Assembly: GCA_006176705.1 (NCBI GenBank)
Contig: QRFJ01003344.1
Coordinates: forward strand, 62,001-126,000
Source of the DNA: Cocos nucifera
Taxonomy: Eukaryota; Streptophyta; Magnoliopsida; Arecales; Arecaceae
Direction of reading: 5' to 3'
Length of the DNA: 64,000 bases
Under the pieces are notes generated by a model. That model ran no database searches. It was not told where the DNA came from and saw only the letters and a list, made by a program, of their open reading frames with translations. Below are positions 11,475 to 22,729 of the stretch, piece after piece; within the stretch, counting starts at the first letter, position 1, and each line of letters begins with the position of its first letter. A program made the translations under genes and the position numbers.

Positions 11475-12457
11475 TTACTCGAATCTTCTACTGATCTGCA
11501 ACCCCTGCAACGAATTACAAATATAGTAAGGGCTATCGGTATCCAATACCGAATCATTAATATCATAAATAGAAAAATTGCAAAGACTTATCATATAAAT
11601 ACCTTGTTCAGCAATAGCTTGTTTCTTTCTCTGCCTGTTCGAGTCCAGGGAGGCAATGTACTGAGGATGGTTCCTCTTCCAATGCCCTCGCTTCTTGCAA
11701 AAGAAGCATGTAGCTTGACTCTTATCAAGCTTGATCTTTCTGATCTGGCCCTGCACAGATGTCCCAGCCTAAACTTATATCTTCTTTGCATTCTTCTTCT
11801 TATTCTTCTTTCCTTTTCTAAAGGGTCGAGAACTAAAAGACAAACCTCATACTAAGTTCACCGACTTCTTATGGAGTTGACGATCCTTCTCAAAGTTCTA
11901 AAGCAACCCCAATAATCCATGATAGTCAACTTTAGGCTTTGTCATTCTATAATGGGTAAGGAATGGAAGATAGGACTTTGGCAAGTAGTTCAGTATTGCA
12001 TCCTTCTCAAGCTGCTTATGTAAGAAAAAGTCGAGCTTGCTCAATCGCTCTATCAGCTCGATCATGTTCAGTGATAGAGGCACCATCTCGCATCTTGGCA
12101 TTGAAAATGATACAACTAGTCTTGTGCCTTTCAACATCATCAAATGTGCCAAAAAAATCCTCCAACACTTGAAGCATATCTTTTGGTTGAGCCATCTCAA
12201 ATCTATAACTGAACTCGTCACTCATGGTAGCCAATATAATGTAATGCACTATGGTTTGGTTATTGAGCCAGTTCTGGTAAGTATCTCTGACTGTTCCACA
12301 TGCATTAGTGGCTGGCTCCTTAGGTGCAGGATCCGTCCACATACAAAATTCGTCCATGTTTTAGGACCATCTTCAACTTTCGATACCAGCTATCAAAGTT
12401 GAGTACCACCAACTTATCATTGTCCAACAATGATTGGAGCGATAGAGAAGTGGCCAT
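11475..12457 (-). pseudogene. Copia gag and protease N-terminus (element B)
   Basis: The minus-strand start MATSLSLQSLLDNDKL (ATG at 12457-12455) leads into a UBN2/Retrotran_gag_2-type capsid region with YIILATMSDEF, a helical MRDGASITEHD segment and IELIERLSKLDFF. A CCHC zinc knuckle follows as CFFCKKRGHWKRNHP near 11700, in which the final cysteine is histidine. The protease start reads LDTDSPYYICN, where family members have DTGS, so the active-site glycine is changed. Frameshifts break the gag near 12016 and 11898. This is the only nearly full gag of the B/D family in the window and serves as the reference for the deletions in D1 and D2. Confidence 0.87.
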
Positions 12458-14334
12458 ATCTGCATAAAGAAAAATCATAACCTAATTAGTAATTAATTCA
12501 TTAATCCTAAAGATTTAGACTTTAATCAAAAGGTTCTTCCACTATTTTATTCAAGTTGATAGCCTCTACCTTTAATTCAAGGAATTATCCTAATTTCTTA
12601 ATGGGTACTAAAATCCACATAGACTGCATACGATCCCAACTTTGGTTGGCCAATCCATGTATATCTAAGGATAGGTTCATAACCAATTAGTTTTCTAAAT
12701 AATTTTTAATAATTAAATTTTTGCCACAGTCACTAATCAGTAGGCTTTGGCCTCCACTAAAAAGGTTCGATTAAGTTCAACCATTAACATGACCATACTT
12801 GATCCATCAAACTAATGAATGATTAGGCCCAACTTTGGTTGGCTAACCTAATCACCATTTAGAAAGATGCAGTCAAGAAATAGCCAATAAACACCAGGCC
12901 TTTGGGCCTCCAATGATTATCAAATTAATGGATCCATTATCATCCACTTAATGAAAGGCTATGATCTAGTTATGATAATAACTATTTTATTTTAGGAACC
13001 TAATAATTTTAGAGGATTTAATTTTAAAGAAGAGAGAAGGTCAGATGAACCAGCTTCTCATGATCCTTCCACTGGCTTCACCAAGTCAGCTTAAGGAAGA
13101 CTATCAATAGGCTGGTCAAGGAGCACCTAAATCAGTCATACTGATTTACCTAGCTGACACGGGTCAACTCGAATAGTTAAGTGATCCGACCAAAATATAA
13201 TTTTCGAAGAGGCTAGATAAGTTCGATCAGTGAGAGGGTCTGCCAAAGCTTACCTTAGATACCATTAGAAATGGTCAGATAAGTGGACTACCAATTAAAG
13301 ACCATCAATCTGGTTTACCTTAGACACCAACTAGTTTAATTAGTCTTGATTAGATCAACCTAACAGTTCATACTAGACCGTGTAGCCAAGAATCAAGTCC
13401 ATCTTGGATCTCATTAAAAACATGGACTTGACCAACTATAACTATTGTAATTGATCTAAAAAATCTTTGATCTAATCTCAGACAACAAGTGATTAGATTT
13501 AGTCAATTCTCAAATTAAGTTCATTCTTTAATCTAACCCTAGGTCTAACCCAATTAATGGACCTAATCTTCACTAATCCATTTAACCCAATGTGTTATGA
13601 TTTGTGTCTTAGGATCTTCAATTCATAATCCTAGATCCTAATCAAACAACTTCTTAATTCTTAATTAAGTTTTGGGCTGAGGGTTGGGGTTTGACTTTTC
13701 AAAAATAATTTTCATATTTGTAAAATATTTTTATAGCATGGTTCTACCAACCAAGTTACATGTTTGATTGTTAATCAATATGCAAGTAAGATAAGTATGA
13801 AACTACTTTAAATCTAATCTAAACAGATTCATATAATTAAAATAATTTCAACTCTAATCAATCATAAATTATCTTAAATCAAATCTAACATATTTATGAT
13901 AATTAAAATTAGATTAAAATATTTTTAATTAGATTATAATTTTTTTTAGATCTAATCTAAAATTTTATGATTAATGTTTTAGATCAGCACGTACTAGAAC
14001 AACCTTTCCACTATAAGGGATAATCTTACAGCAGGACAACCTTATAATCAATCCATGCAATCTAAAACTTTTATTTTTAAATTTAAAATTTTTTTAAATC
14101 TAATAAATTATAAATAAGATCAGATTATATCTAGTAAATTTATGATAAAAAATAGATCTACACGAACTAAGACAATCTCTCCACTGTAAGGTATAAACCT
14201 TATAGTAGGACAATCTTATAATCAATTTATGTGATCAAAATTTTTAATTTTAAATTTAATAATTAGATTATAAATTAGATTTAATCAAAAAAATAATCTA
14301 AACATATAAATATAATCATGTAATAATCAACCTA
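12458..14334 (-). other. Untranslated leader of element B
   Basis: About 1.9 kb between primer binding site and gag has no substantial ORF. It is homologous to the leaders of D1 (36638-38398) and D2 (44004-46162), sharing for example the AACCCCAA(T/C)CC block next to stretches of TTAATTAAG. A long leader is typical of some plant copia families and often holds packaging signals, but I see no specific element. Confidence 0.75.
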
Positions 14335-14347
14335 GGCTCTGATACCA
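14335..14347 (-). other. Primer binding site of element B
   Basis: On the minus strand TGGTATCAGAGCC lies two bases after the LTR end. It is complementary to the 3' end of plant initiator methionine tRNA, the usual copia primer. It fixes the orientation of B and shows that the right-hand LTR is the 5' LTR. Confidence 0.93.
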
Positions 14348-14349
14348 AT

Positions 14350-15737
14350 TGAAGGAACTAGATCTAGAATTTCAGGACTAGATCTTGAAACTTTTCAAGA
14401 TCAGACGGCGAAAGACTAAAATAAATTAAAATTTATTCATAAAAAATAAAAAAATTCCTAGATCTAAGAATCTATTATATGATTATAGCATAAGATTAAA
14501 TTAAAAATTAAAAAATATAAGAAAAAAAAATATGTTGATCATATCAACATGCATCTACACTACATCTAATGTAGGTATGTAATAACAAATCAGATCTATA
14601 TTATTTGTACAAGTTAGACGTTCTACCTTGCTGATCCAGACTTGAGGATGATGCTCTAAGCTGCATACATGTCTGGCCTTTAAGAGATATCTACACAAGC
14701 CCACAAACTCCGATCAGAAGTCCTACATAGGAAAGCAGCACAGTATGCTAGTACTGTACCGATCCTTCTTCGATAATCAATCTGATACTTTCATTTTCAA
14801 GATTTAGACTTTTCTAAAGAATAAAAGAAAGATGAAAGATTTTAAATCTGAGACATTCTTAAATAATCTCAAAAGGAAGAGGAGAAGAGAAGAATAAAGC
14901 AACCTTAGAAGAAGACCCTCTTCTTCTTCTCTGTTCTCTCACCTAGACACCTAGATTAGTGTCTATGAAAACCCAACGCCCAAGAGGTCTCTCATCCTGA
15001 TATTCTCACACCCAAAATCACTCTCCAAGATTTGGAATATATCCAAAAATCAGTCTAAAATTCATCCTATATAATGAGTTATAGAGGAGTCCTTATTGGA
15101 TCAAATTTTTAGACTAGGAAAGAACCAATATGGCAAGTTGTTGGGGCGCCCAACACTTGGGCACCCCCTCCTTTGTTTTAGGTGTGGACCACCTGCATTT
15201 GTCACACAAAACTTCTTCTTTTCCACCAAATAAAATAGAGAGAAAATAGGGAGAGAAGGGCGGCATGCATGGGAAGAGTTTTAGTTTTCTAAAACTCTAT
15301 TCAAAGGTAATTCAAATCAAATTCAAACTTCCTGCTTTTGACCCGGTCCACAACTAATTGCCATATGAGAAAGAGAGGAGGGGAGTGGATGTGCATGAAG
15401 ACCAAGGAGAGGAGATTTGTCACCAAAAATAAAGAAAGAGTGGGCATGGGGAGGCATGGAATATAGGTGGCACAAGATGGATCCTAGTCTTACTAGGATT
15501 CCATATTTGACTTGATCAAATATTGTTTCTCAAACCAAATCAAACTAGAATTAACTCAACCTAATTAAGTTAGACCTAATCTAATTAAGAACTTAATTAA
15601 ATTAGATTTAATTTTGATTTAATTTTTTAATCAAATTAGAAAATTGGGTTGATCCAAGTCATAGTTGAATTAGGACTAGTTCTTTCTTGCACTTGGCTTA
15701 TCCAATAAACCAATTGGACTTGATCCAATCAAGTCCA
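14350..15737 (-). repeat. 5' LTR of element B, proximal part
   Basis: It starts TGAAGGAACTAG and aligns with 4987-6440 of the left LTR. It is cut at 15737 by element C. Similarity to the left LTR is uneven: about 89 percent at the start, near 97 percent over roughly 15080-15500, then about 91 percent. The percentages are estimates by eye. Confidence 0.88.
15733..15737. repeat. Target site duplication GTCCA (left copy) of element C
   Basis: GTCCA directly precedes the C LTR start and is repeated at 21762-21766 directly after the C LTR end. Joining the flanks restores the uninterrupted LTR sequence of B seen at 6430-6450. This is a perfect 5-bp retrotransposon insertion scar. Confidence 0.95.
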
Positions 15738-17678
15738 TGTTAGATATATGTGCCCTAGAAGCCAGAATTGGCTGACACTTGTAATACACTTCTAGGGGCA
15801 AAATTGTAATTTTGACTATAATTAATGAAATAGGTTATTTTCTATCACACATGTGTATTTAGTGTCTGTGATACATCCTTTGAGTTAATGGTAATGATAA
15901 TTCATATTTTCAAGAGTTGAAAATTTAAGACATGAATAATCATTATTAACTCATAAACAGCTCCCGACCATAGGATCATCACGAGGATGGTGATTGATCC
16001 GGAAGGTTGGTGTACGATCGCTTTTCTTTAGTAGATGAGTCTTGAGTCTACGGTGTGGAGACACCGGAGTGAGAGTACAGGTACTCGTTAGAGAATGAGG
16101 GCACTGAGCGTGACCACCTCGAGTAGTCATTAGGGAGTCTACCTTCTCGTCAATGACTGACTCGATGCTGCAAGTAGTGTGTCTGGTTCTTTGACCTGAG
16201 ATGCATCGGCAGTTCACCTTGAGGGTGTTATAGTTTGACTACACCATTACTCGATCTCCTAGCCATATGGAACCCTGAGGTGTATGTTGGCTATAGCATG
16301 TTCATTGTAGGAACTGGATTGCATCAAGATGGAATCTATCTACCTCGGTGGTAGAGGAGTAGCCCTATGATGATCATGAGAATCAAGTCCAGAAATTCAT
16401 GGCCATGGTAGAGTGAAATAATAGAAAGAGTTTCTATTTAGATTTTCACATTGGACTCGAATCGAATGATTACATCATATGACAGAGACTAGGGTTTGAC
16501 GAGTTCACCTTAACCCTAATCTGATCAGGGCTCAAGATAGAAGAACTGAATCACACAGGTAGCTGCACCAAGAGGTTCACATTCAGCTCTGATGGGTTGC
16601 CACCATATACTGCTAGGTGTCACTGGTGGATTTTGGGAGCAATTAGAATGATTTAGATGATCGATCATTCTAGCTGTTCGAATCAGAAGAGTTCTGATCC
16701 ATCGAAAGGAGTTTCGATGATGTCTATGATAGAGATCATGACATATCCCATTACCATACAGAACTGAACCTAACTGGGTCACAAAAACAAGGGTTTGAAT
16801 CTGGTGATCATCAATTGAACTGATCTAGTTCAATTGATCTGAATGAGATTCAATTAGGTTCAAGGAAATCGTGCTAGCACTCGATTGAACCTAACGTTCT
16901 TCTTTTACTATCACAAATAAGTTGTCCTGACTGAGCCAAAGGAGTTTGTGCTCAATCAGAGGCCTTCATATGGTCTGACTGGAGGTTGTCCAAGTCAGAA
17001 TAGGTTGTCTTATTTGTAAGACATTACCTGCCATTTTTGGTCACCTGCCATTTCTTGTTCTTTGACTTTGGTCAAAAGTCTACCTTTGACTGGTCAAACA
17101 TTGACCATTCACCCTTTGACTTTTGACCACATGTCATGCACCTATTGGAGAGCTGGTGGGGGCCTGTCCCCCTGCCAGAACCTGGCAAGGAGAAGGGCGC
17201 ACGCCAAGGGTGGCGTGAGCCCAAGTAGGAGGCGCTTAGGAGTCCTTGTTGGACAAGGACTCCACCTCCCTTTTGGATTCCAATCAGAGTTCTACTAAGA
17301 ATCCAGTTTGACTGGTCTTAGGCGCCCTCTAAGGAGGAATCCAGGGGTCTCTATTCCAACCAATCAAATTTAGATCTGATTTCACAAAGGGTTGTGATTG
17401 GTTGAGAGGAAGAGGAGTTGGATCATAAGAGGTCTATAAATAAGACCCTGCGCCCAACCCTAATCCTAAGTGAAAGTGAATGCAATTGAGAAACCCCACG
17501 CCCCAAGGCTGCCTCTCCCCTCCTTCTCCACGCCATAGCTTCTTCTCCCCTTGCTCTCCACATCCAAAAGGTGTTTTGGACTTAGGTTGGTGCGATTCAG
17601 ATCAAGGAAAGGTGATCAAAATCAAGAAGGCTGCGCTGCTGCAAAAGGACGACTGCAGATCTTCAAAAGAGTTTTGAA
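15738..17678 (+). repeat. 5' LTR of element C, 3' end lost in gap
   Basis: Begins TGTTAGATATATG and matches 2409 onward and 19471 onward. About 340 bp of its 3' end, plus the primer binding site, should lie in the N run. A TATA box is present at 17435-17443. Confidence 0.93.
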
Positions 17679-18678
17679 NNNNNNNNNNNNNNNNNNNNNN
17701 NNNNNNNNNNNNNNNNNNNNNNNNNNNNNNNNNNNNNNNNNNNNNNNNNNNNNNNNNNNNNNNNNNNNNNNNNNNNNNNNNNNNNNNNNNNNNNNNNNNN
17801 NNNNNNNNNNNNNNNNNNNNNNNNNNNNNNNNNNNNNNNNNNNNNNNNNNNNNNNNNNNNNNNNNNNNNNNNNNNNNNNNNNNNNNNNNNNNNNNNNNNN
17901 NNNNNNNNNNNNNNNNNNNNNNNNNNNNNNNNNNNNNNNNNNNNNNNNNNNNNNNNNNNNNNNNNNNNNNNNNNNNNNNNNNNNNNNNNNNNNNNNNNNN
18001 NNNNNNNNNNNNNNNNNNNNNNNNNNNNNNNNNNNNNNNNNNNNNNNNNNNNNNNNNNNNNNNNNNNNNNNNNNNNNNNNNNNNNNNNNNNNNNNNNNNN
18101 NNNNNNNNNNNNNNNNNNNNNNNNNNNNNNNNNNNNNNNNNNNNNNNNNNNNNNNNNNNNNNNNNNNNNNNNNNNNNNNNNNNNNNNNNNNNNNNNNNNN
18201 NNNNNNNNNNNNNNNNNNNNNNNNNNNNNNNNNNNNNNNNNNNNNNNNNNNNNNNNNNNNNNNNNNNNNNNNNNNNNNNNNNNNNNNNNNNNNNNNNNNN
18301 NNNNNNNNNNNNNNNNNNNNNNNNNNNNNNNNNNNNNNNNNNNNNNNNNNNNNNNNNNNNNNNNNNNNNNNNNNNNNNNNNNNNNNNNNNNNNNNNNNNN
18401 NNNNNNNNNNNNNNNNNNNNNNNNNNNNNNNNNNNNNNNNNNNNNNNNNNNNNNNNNNNNNNNNNNNNNNNNNNNNNNNNNNNNNNNNNNNNNNNNNNNN
18501 NNNNNNNNNNNNNNNNNNNNNNNNNNNNNNNNNNNNNNNNNNNNNNNNNNNNNNNNNNNNNNNNNNNNNNNNNNNNNNNNNNNNNNNNNNNNNNNNNNNN
18601 NNNNNNNNNNNNNNNNNNNNNNNNNNNNNNNNNNNNNNNNNNNNNNNNNNNNNNNNNNNNNNNNNNNNNNNNNNNNNN
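17679..18678. other. Assembly gap of exactly 1000 N
   Basis: The run is exactly 1000 bases, a conventional placeholder. An undeleted copia element would need the last 340 bp of the LTR plus gag, protease, integrase and most of RT here, several kilobases in all. The true missing length is therefore probably larger. Reading frames that cross it are artefacts. Confidence 0.97.
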
Positions 18679-19456
18679 CTTCCTCGTATTGTACGTGGAT
18701 GACATCCTCCTTATTGGGAATGATATTCCCATGTTGACATCAGTCAAGATGTGGTGGTCCAAGGAATTCTCCATGAAAGACCTAGGTGAAGCATCCTTTA
18801 TTCTAGGAATTAAGGTCTATAGGGATAGACCGAATAGGATGCTAGGACTTTCACAGAAGATGTACATAGAGGAAGTACTAAAGAGGTTTAGTATGGAAAA
18901 CTCTAAGAGGGGATTAATACCCTTCAGACATGGTATTCATCTTTCCAAGAAGATGTGCCCCAGCACACCTGAGGAAATAGAACGCATGAGCAAGATCCCT
19001 TATGCTTCTGCAATAGGGAGCCTCATGTATGCCATGCTATGTACACGACCTGATATAGCCCATGCTGTGAGTGTCACAAGCAGATATCAGTCAAATCCAG
19101 GTGAAGAACACTGGACTTCTGTGAAATGTATCCTTAAGTACTTGAGAAGAACTAAGGATATGATGCTGGTCTTTGGTAACGGAGAACTCCTGGTCCAGGG
19201 ATACACAGACTCGGACTTCATGTCCGATATAGATGATCGAAAGTCGACATCTGGCAGACTGTTTGTGCTGGAAGAGTTCCAAGCAAACGGTGATACCACC
19301 CCATCCACGATTACCTCAAAAAGGGTTATGTCGAGGTCAAGAGAGTCGAACTCCGCAGATAATGTGGCAGACCCACTTACAAAGCCGTTGGGCCAGCAGA
19401 AGATCGAAGCCCACCTTGAGAAGATGGGACTTAGACTTGTAGCCAATTGGCTTTAG
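18679..19456 (+). pseudogene. Copia RT C-terminus and deleted RNase H (element C)
   Basis: The frame leaves the gap with LYVDDILLIGND and continues without a stop through FSMKDLGEASFILGIKVYRD, RPDIAHAVSV and YTDSDFMSDIDDRKSTSG, nearly identical to element A. After RLFVLEEFQ the RNase H core is deleted and the frame runs to TKPLG...ANWL and a TAG. Relative to A, about 20 bp and a further stretch of about 130 bp are missing, the latter between two AGAGTT copies (2099-2104 and 2212-2217 in A). Unlike A, RT and RNase H remnants are in one frame, but no working RNase H remains. Confidence 0.88.
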
Positions 19457-19459
19457 GAC

Positions 19460-19470
19460 AAGTGGGAGAT
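19460..19470 (+). other. Polypurine tract of element C
   Basis: AAGTGGGAGAT directly precedes the 3' LTR start at 19471, identical to the tract in element A. Confidence 0.85.
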
Positions 19471-21761
19471 TGTTAGATATATGTGCCCTAGAAGCCAGAA
19501 TTGGCTGACACTTGTAATACACTTCTAGGGGCAAAATTGTAATTTTGACTATAATCAATAAAATGGGTTATTTTCTATCACATATGTGTATTTAGTGTCT
19601 GTGATACATCCTTTGAGTTAATGGTAATGATAATTCATATTTTCAAGAGTTGAAAATTTAAGACATGAATAATCATTATTAACTCATAAAATGCTCCCGA
19701 CCATAGGATCATCACGAGGATGGTGATTGATCCAGAAGGTTGGTGTACAATCGCTTCTCTTTAGTAGATGAGTCTTGAGTCTACGGTGTGGAGACACCGG
19801 AGCGAGAGTACAGGTACTCGTTAGAGAACGAGGGCACTGAGCGTGACCACCTCGAGTAGTCATTAGGAAGTCTACCTTCTCGTCAATGACTGACTCGATG
19901 CTGCAGTAGTGTGTCTGGTTCTTTGACCTGAGATGCATCGGCAGTTCACCTTGAGGGTGTTATAGTTTGACTACACCATTACTCGGTCTCCTAGCCATAT
20001 GGAACCCTGAGGTGTATGTTGGCTATAGCATGTTCATTGTAGGAACTGGATTGCATCAAGATGGAATCTATCTACCTCGGTGGTAGAGGAGTAGCCCTAT
20101 GATGATCATGAGAATCAAGTCCAGAAAATCCATGGCCATGGTAGAGTGAAATAATAGAAAGAGTTTCTATTTAGATTTTCACATTGGACTCGAATCGAAT
20201 GATTACATCATATGACAGAGACTAGGGTTTGACGAGTTCACCTTAACCCTAATCTGATCGGGGCTCAAGATAGAAGAACTTAATCACACAGGTAGCTGCA
20301 CCAAGAGGTTCGCATTCAGCTCTGATGGGTTGCCACCATATACTACTAGGTGTCACTGGTGGATTTTGGGAGCAATTAGAATGATTTAGATGATCGATCA
20401 TTCTAGCTGTTCGAATCAGAAGAGTTCTGATCCATCGAAAGGAGTTTCGATGATGTCGATGATAGAGATCATGACATATCCCATTACCATACAGAACTGA
20501 ACCTAACTGGGTCACACAAACAAGGGTTTGAATCTGGTGATCATCAATTGAACTGATCTAGTTCAATTGATCTGAATGAGATTCAATTAGGTTCAAGGAA
20601 ATCGTGCTAGCACTCGATTGAACCTAACGTTCTTCTTTTACTATCATAAATAAGTTGTCCTGACTGAGCCAAAGGAGTTTGTGCTCAATCAGAGGCCTTC
20701 ATATGGTCTGACTGGAGGTTGTCCAAGTCAGAAAAGGTTGTCTTATTTTGTAAGACATTACCTACCATTTTTGGTCACCTGCCATTTCTTGTTCTTTGAC
20801 TTTGGTCAAAAGTCTACCTTTGACTGGTCAAATGTTGACCATTGACACTTTGACTTTTGACCACATGTCATGCACCTATTGGAGAGCTGGTGGGGGCCTG
20901 TCCCCCTGCCAGAACCTGGCAAGGAGAAGGGCGCACGCCAAGGGTGGCGTGAGCCCAAGTAGGAGGCGCCTAGGAGTCCTTGTTGGACAAGGACTCCATC
21001 TCCCTTTTGGATTCCAATTAGAGTTCTACTAAGAATCCAACTTTGACTGGTCTTAGGCGCCCTCTAAGGAGGAATCCAGGGGACTCTATTCCCACCAATC
21101 AGATTTAGATCTGATTTCACAAAGGGTTGTGATTGGTTGAGAGGAAGAGGAGTTGGATCACAAGAGGTCTATAAATAAGACCCTGCGCCCAACCCTAATC
21201 CTAAGTGAAAAGTGAATGCAATTGAGAAACCCCACGCCCCAAGGCTGCCTCTCCCCTCCTTCTCCACGCCATAGTCTCTTCTCCCCTTGCTCTCCACGTC
21301 CAAAAGGTTTTTTTGGACTTAGGTTGGTGCGATTCAGATCAAGGAAAGGCGATCAAAATCAAGAAGGCTGCGCTGCTGCAAAAGGACGACTGCAGATCTT
21401 CAAAAGAGTTTTGAAGATCCTCCAGATCAGATCCAGATCTGATTTTTGGAGGTGTGATAGAGAAGAAGAGGATCTCCAGATCCAACCCGAGTGGATACCG
21501 GTAGAGGCCAGGCGCTTGCGTGGCTAAGATCCAGAACCTTCCGCTGCAATCAGGATCATCTACAGGGTAATAGGATTACCCAAATCAGGTAAATTAAATT
21601 TGATTTAATTTATCTTATTTTATTTTATTTATTAAAATAATAATAATTAGATCTAAAACTTATCAAGATCTGATTGAGATCAAGAGAAAATTTTTGAAAT
21701 ATATCTCTTGATCTGATCTGATCTGGACGAACCTGGACCGGGAAATCAGGATTTTCCTTCA
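19471..21761 (+). repeat. 3' LTR of element C (2291 bp)
   Basis: Complete LTR with TGTTAG...CCTTCA ends followed by the duplication GTCCA. TATA box at 21170-21178. It aligns end to end with 2409-4692. Confidence 0.95.
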
Positions 21762-21766
21762 GTCCA

Positions 21767-22675
21767 AACTAAATTTAATGAAATCATATTTAATTAGACT
21801 TAATCTCAATCCTTTGGCTTAATCAAATTAAGCTAATTAGTAATCAAATTATTAATCGATCCTCCAGCAATATTTGCACTAGGTTGAACATCAATCATTT
21901 TGATCGTTTAACCTTAGAATGGTTCTTAATCATTGATCAACCATCCGCTCGGATCATGAACTCTAATATGTATGACCTCATAGGTCCAAACATAAGCTAG
22001 TAGCATAGGAATAAATTCTTATGCTAGTCGAAGTGACTATCTAGCAATAGTATCCGATGGTCGGATAGGTCGAATGTATAGAATAACATCCTTAGAATTC
22101 ATGTGGATATAGTTTTCATATAATTCATCTGCTTGACCAAAATACTCATAGATCACCTCAGAGTTAAACTGTCAACTTTGATCAGGCTGTCCATATTATA
22201 TTTTAAAATATCAAATCCATCGCATGGATTATTCTGGCCAAGATTTTGCTATATTGAAATACAATGATATATTTTTCTCCAACTCTTGGAGTAGTAAATT
22301 TCAACTTGATCACACACCAACTTTGCAAATACTTGACTGTGCCTAGAAGCCTTCTATTACTAAATTAAAAATTCAGTTAGTCATGAACCAAAGCACTTCT
22401 CATCAAAGACTTATACTCACCTCAGTGGATGTGCAATAGCAGTTGATGGGATGTCTTTGATTGTGAATAGTTTTAAGGACTAATCAATAAATTATCTCTT
22501 TATCGAATCTAAATAGTCCTAAGTTTCATCATAATAATGAAGTTCGTTAGAGGATGAAAAGCTTATGATGAAAAATATCAAAAATATATTTTATTAATTA
22601 ATAAATTAATTATAATTATAATATAGCTCAATCATCAATAGACTGATAATTGACTTTGAAATATTTTTTTCAATA
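21767..22675 (-). repeat. 5' LTR of element B, distal part
   Basis: It resumes after element C and aligns with 6443-7544, ending TTTTTTTCAATA where the left LTR ends TTTTTCAACA. Identity with the left LTR is visibly lower here (around 83 percent by eye) than just left of C. It lacks a stretch of roughly 200 bp relative to the left LTR, in the region matching about 7080-7320. Confidence 0.85.
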
Positions 22676-22729
22676 TTTTCTTCAGAGAAACTTAACCCAA
22701 TGATCAAAGACTTCTAAAAGTTTATCTTT

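Larger units (their letters stand above)
15738..21761 (+). mobile_element. Ty1/copia retrotransposon C, inserted in the 5' LTR of B
   Basis: Two LTRs of the A family bound the element with a perfect GTCCA duplication. The internal region is mostly hidden by the assembly gap, and only the C-terminal RT, a truncated RNase H and the polypurine tract are visible. The two LTRs are very similar (roughly 97 percent over the part compared by eye), so the insertion is recent relative to B. The apparent 6-kb size is a minimum because the gap length is nominal. Confidence 0.95.
4987..22675 (-). mobile_element. Ty1/copia retrotransposon B (minus strand), interrupted twice
   Basis: Two related LTRs (4987-7544, and 14350-15737 resuming at 21767-22675) enclose a minus-strand gag-pol. 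A 13-base primer binding site lies next to the right-hand LTR, proving minus orientation. Pol order on the minus strand is gag, integrase, RT, RNase H. A solo gypsy LTR sits in the RT and element C sits in the 5' LTR. Flanking bases (TCTTT left, TTTTC right) are not a clean duplication. LTR divergence by eye is roughly 10 to 17 percent over much of the length, so B is older than its insert C. The LTR start and gag resemble those of D1 and D2. Confidence 0.9.

Noticed and set aside
14335..14347. TGGTATCAGAGCC as part of a tRNA gene
   Set aside because: Only the 13-base primer complement is present next to an LTR; no cloverleaf. The same holds at 33020, 36625 and 43991.
17551..18774. Two 380-390 residue reading frames across the gap
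   Set aside because: They consist of LTR or RT ends joined through unknown bases; they are not genes.
4982..22680. Target duplication for element B
   Set aside because: Flanks TCTTT and TTTTC are similar in composition but not a match, so I do not claim a duplication.
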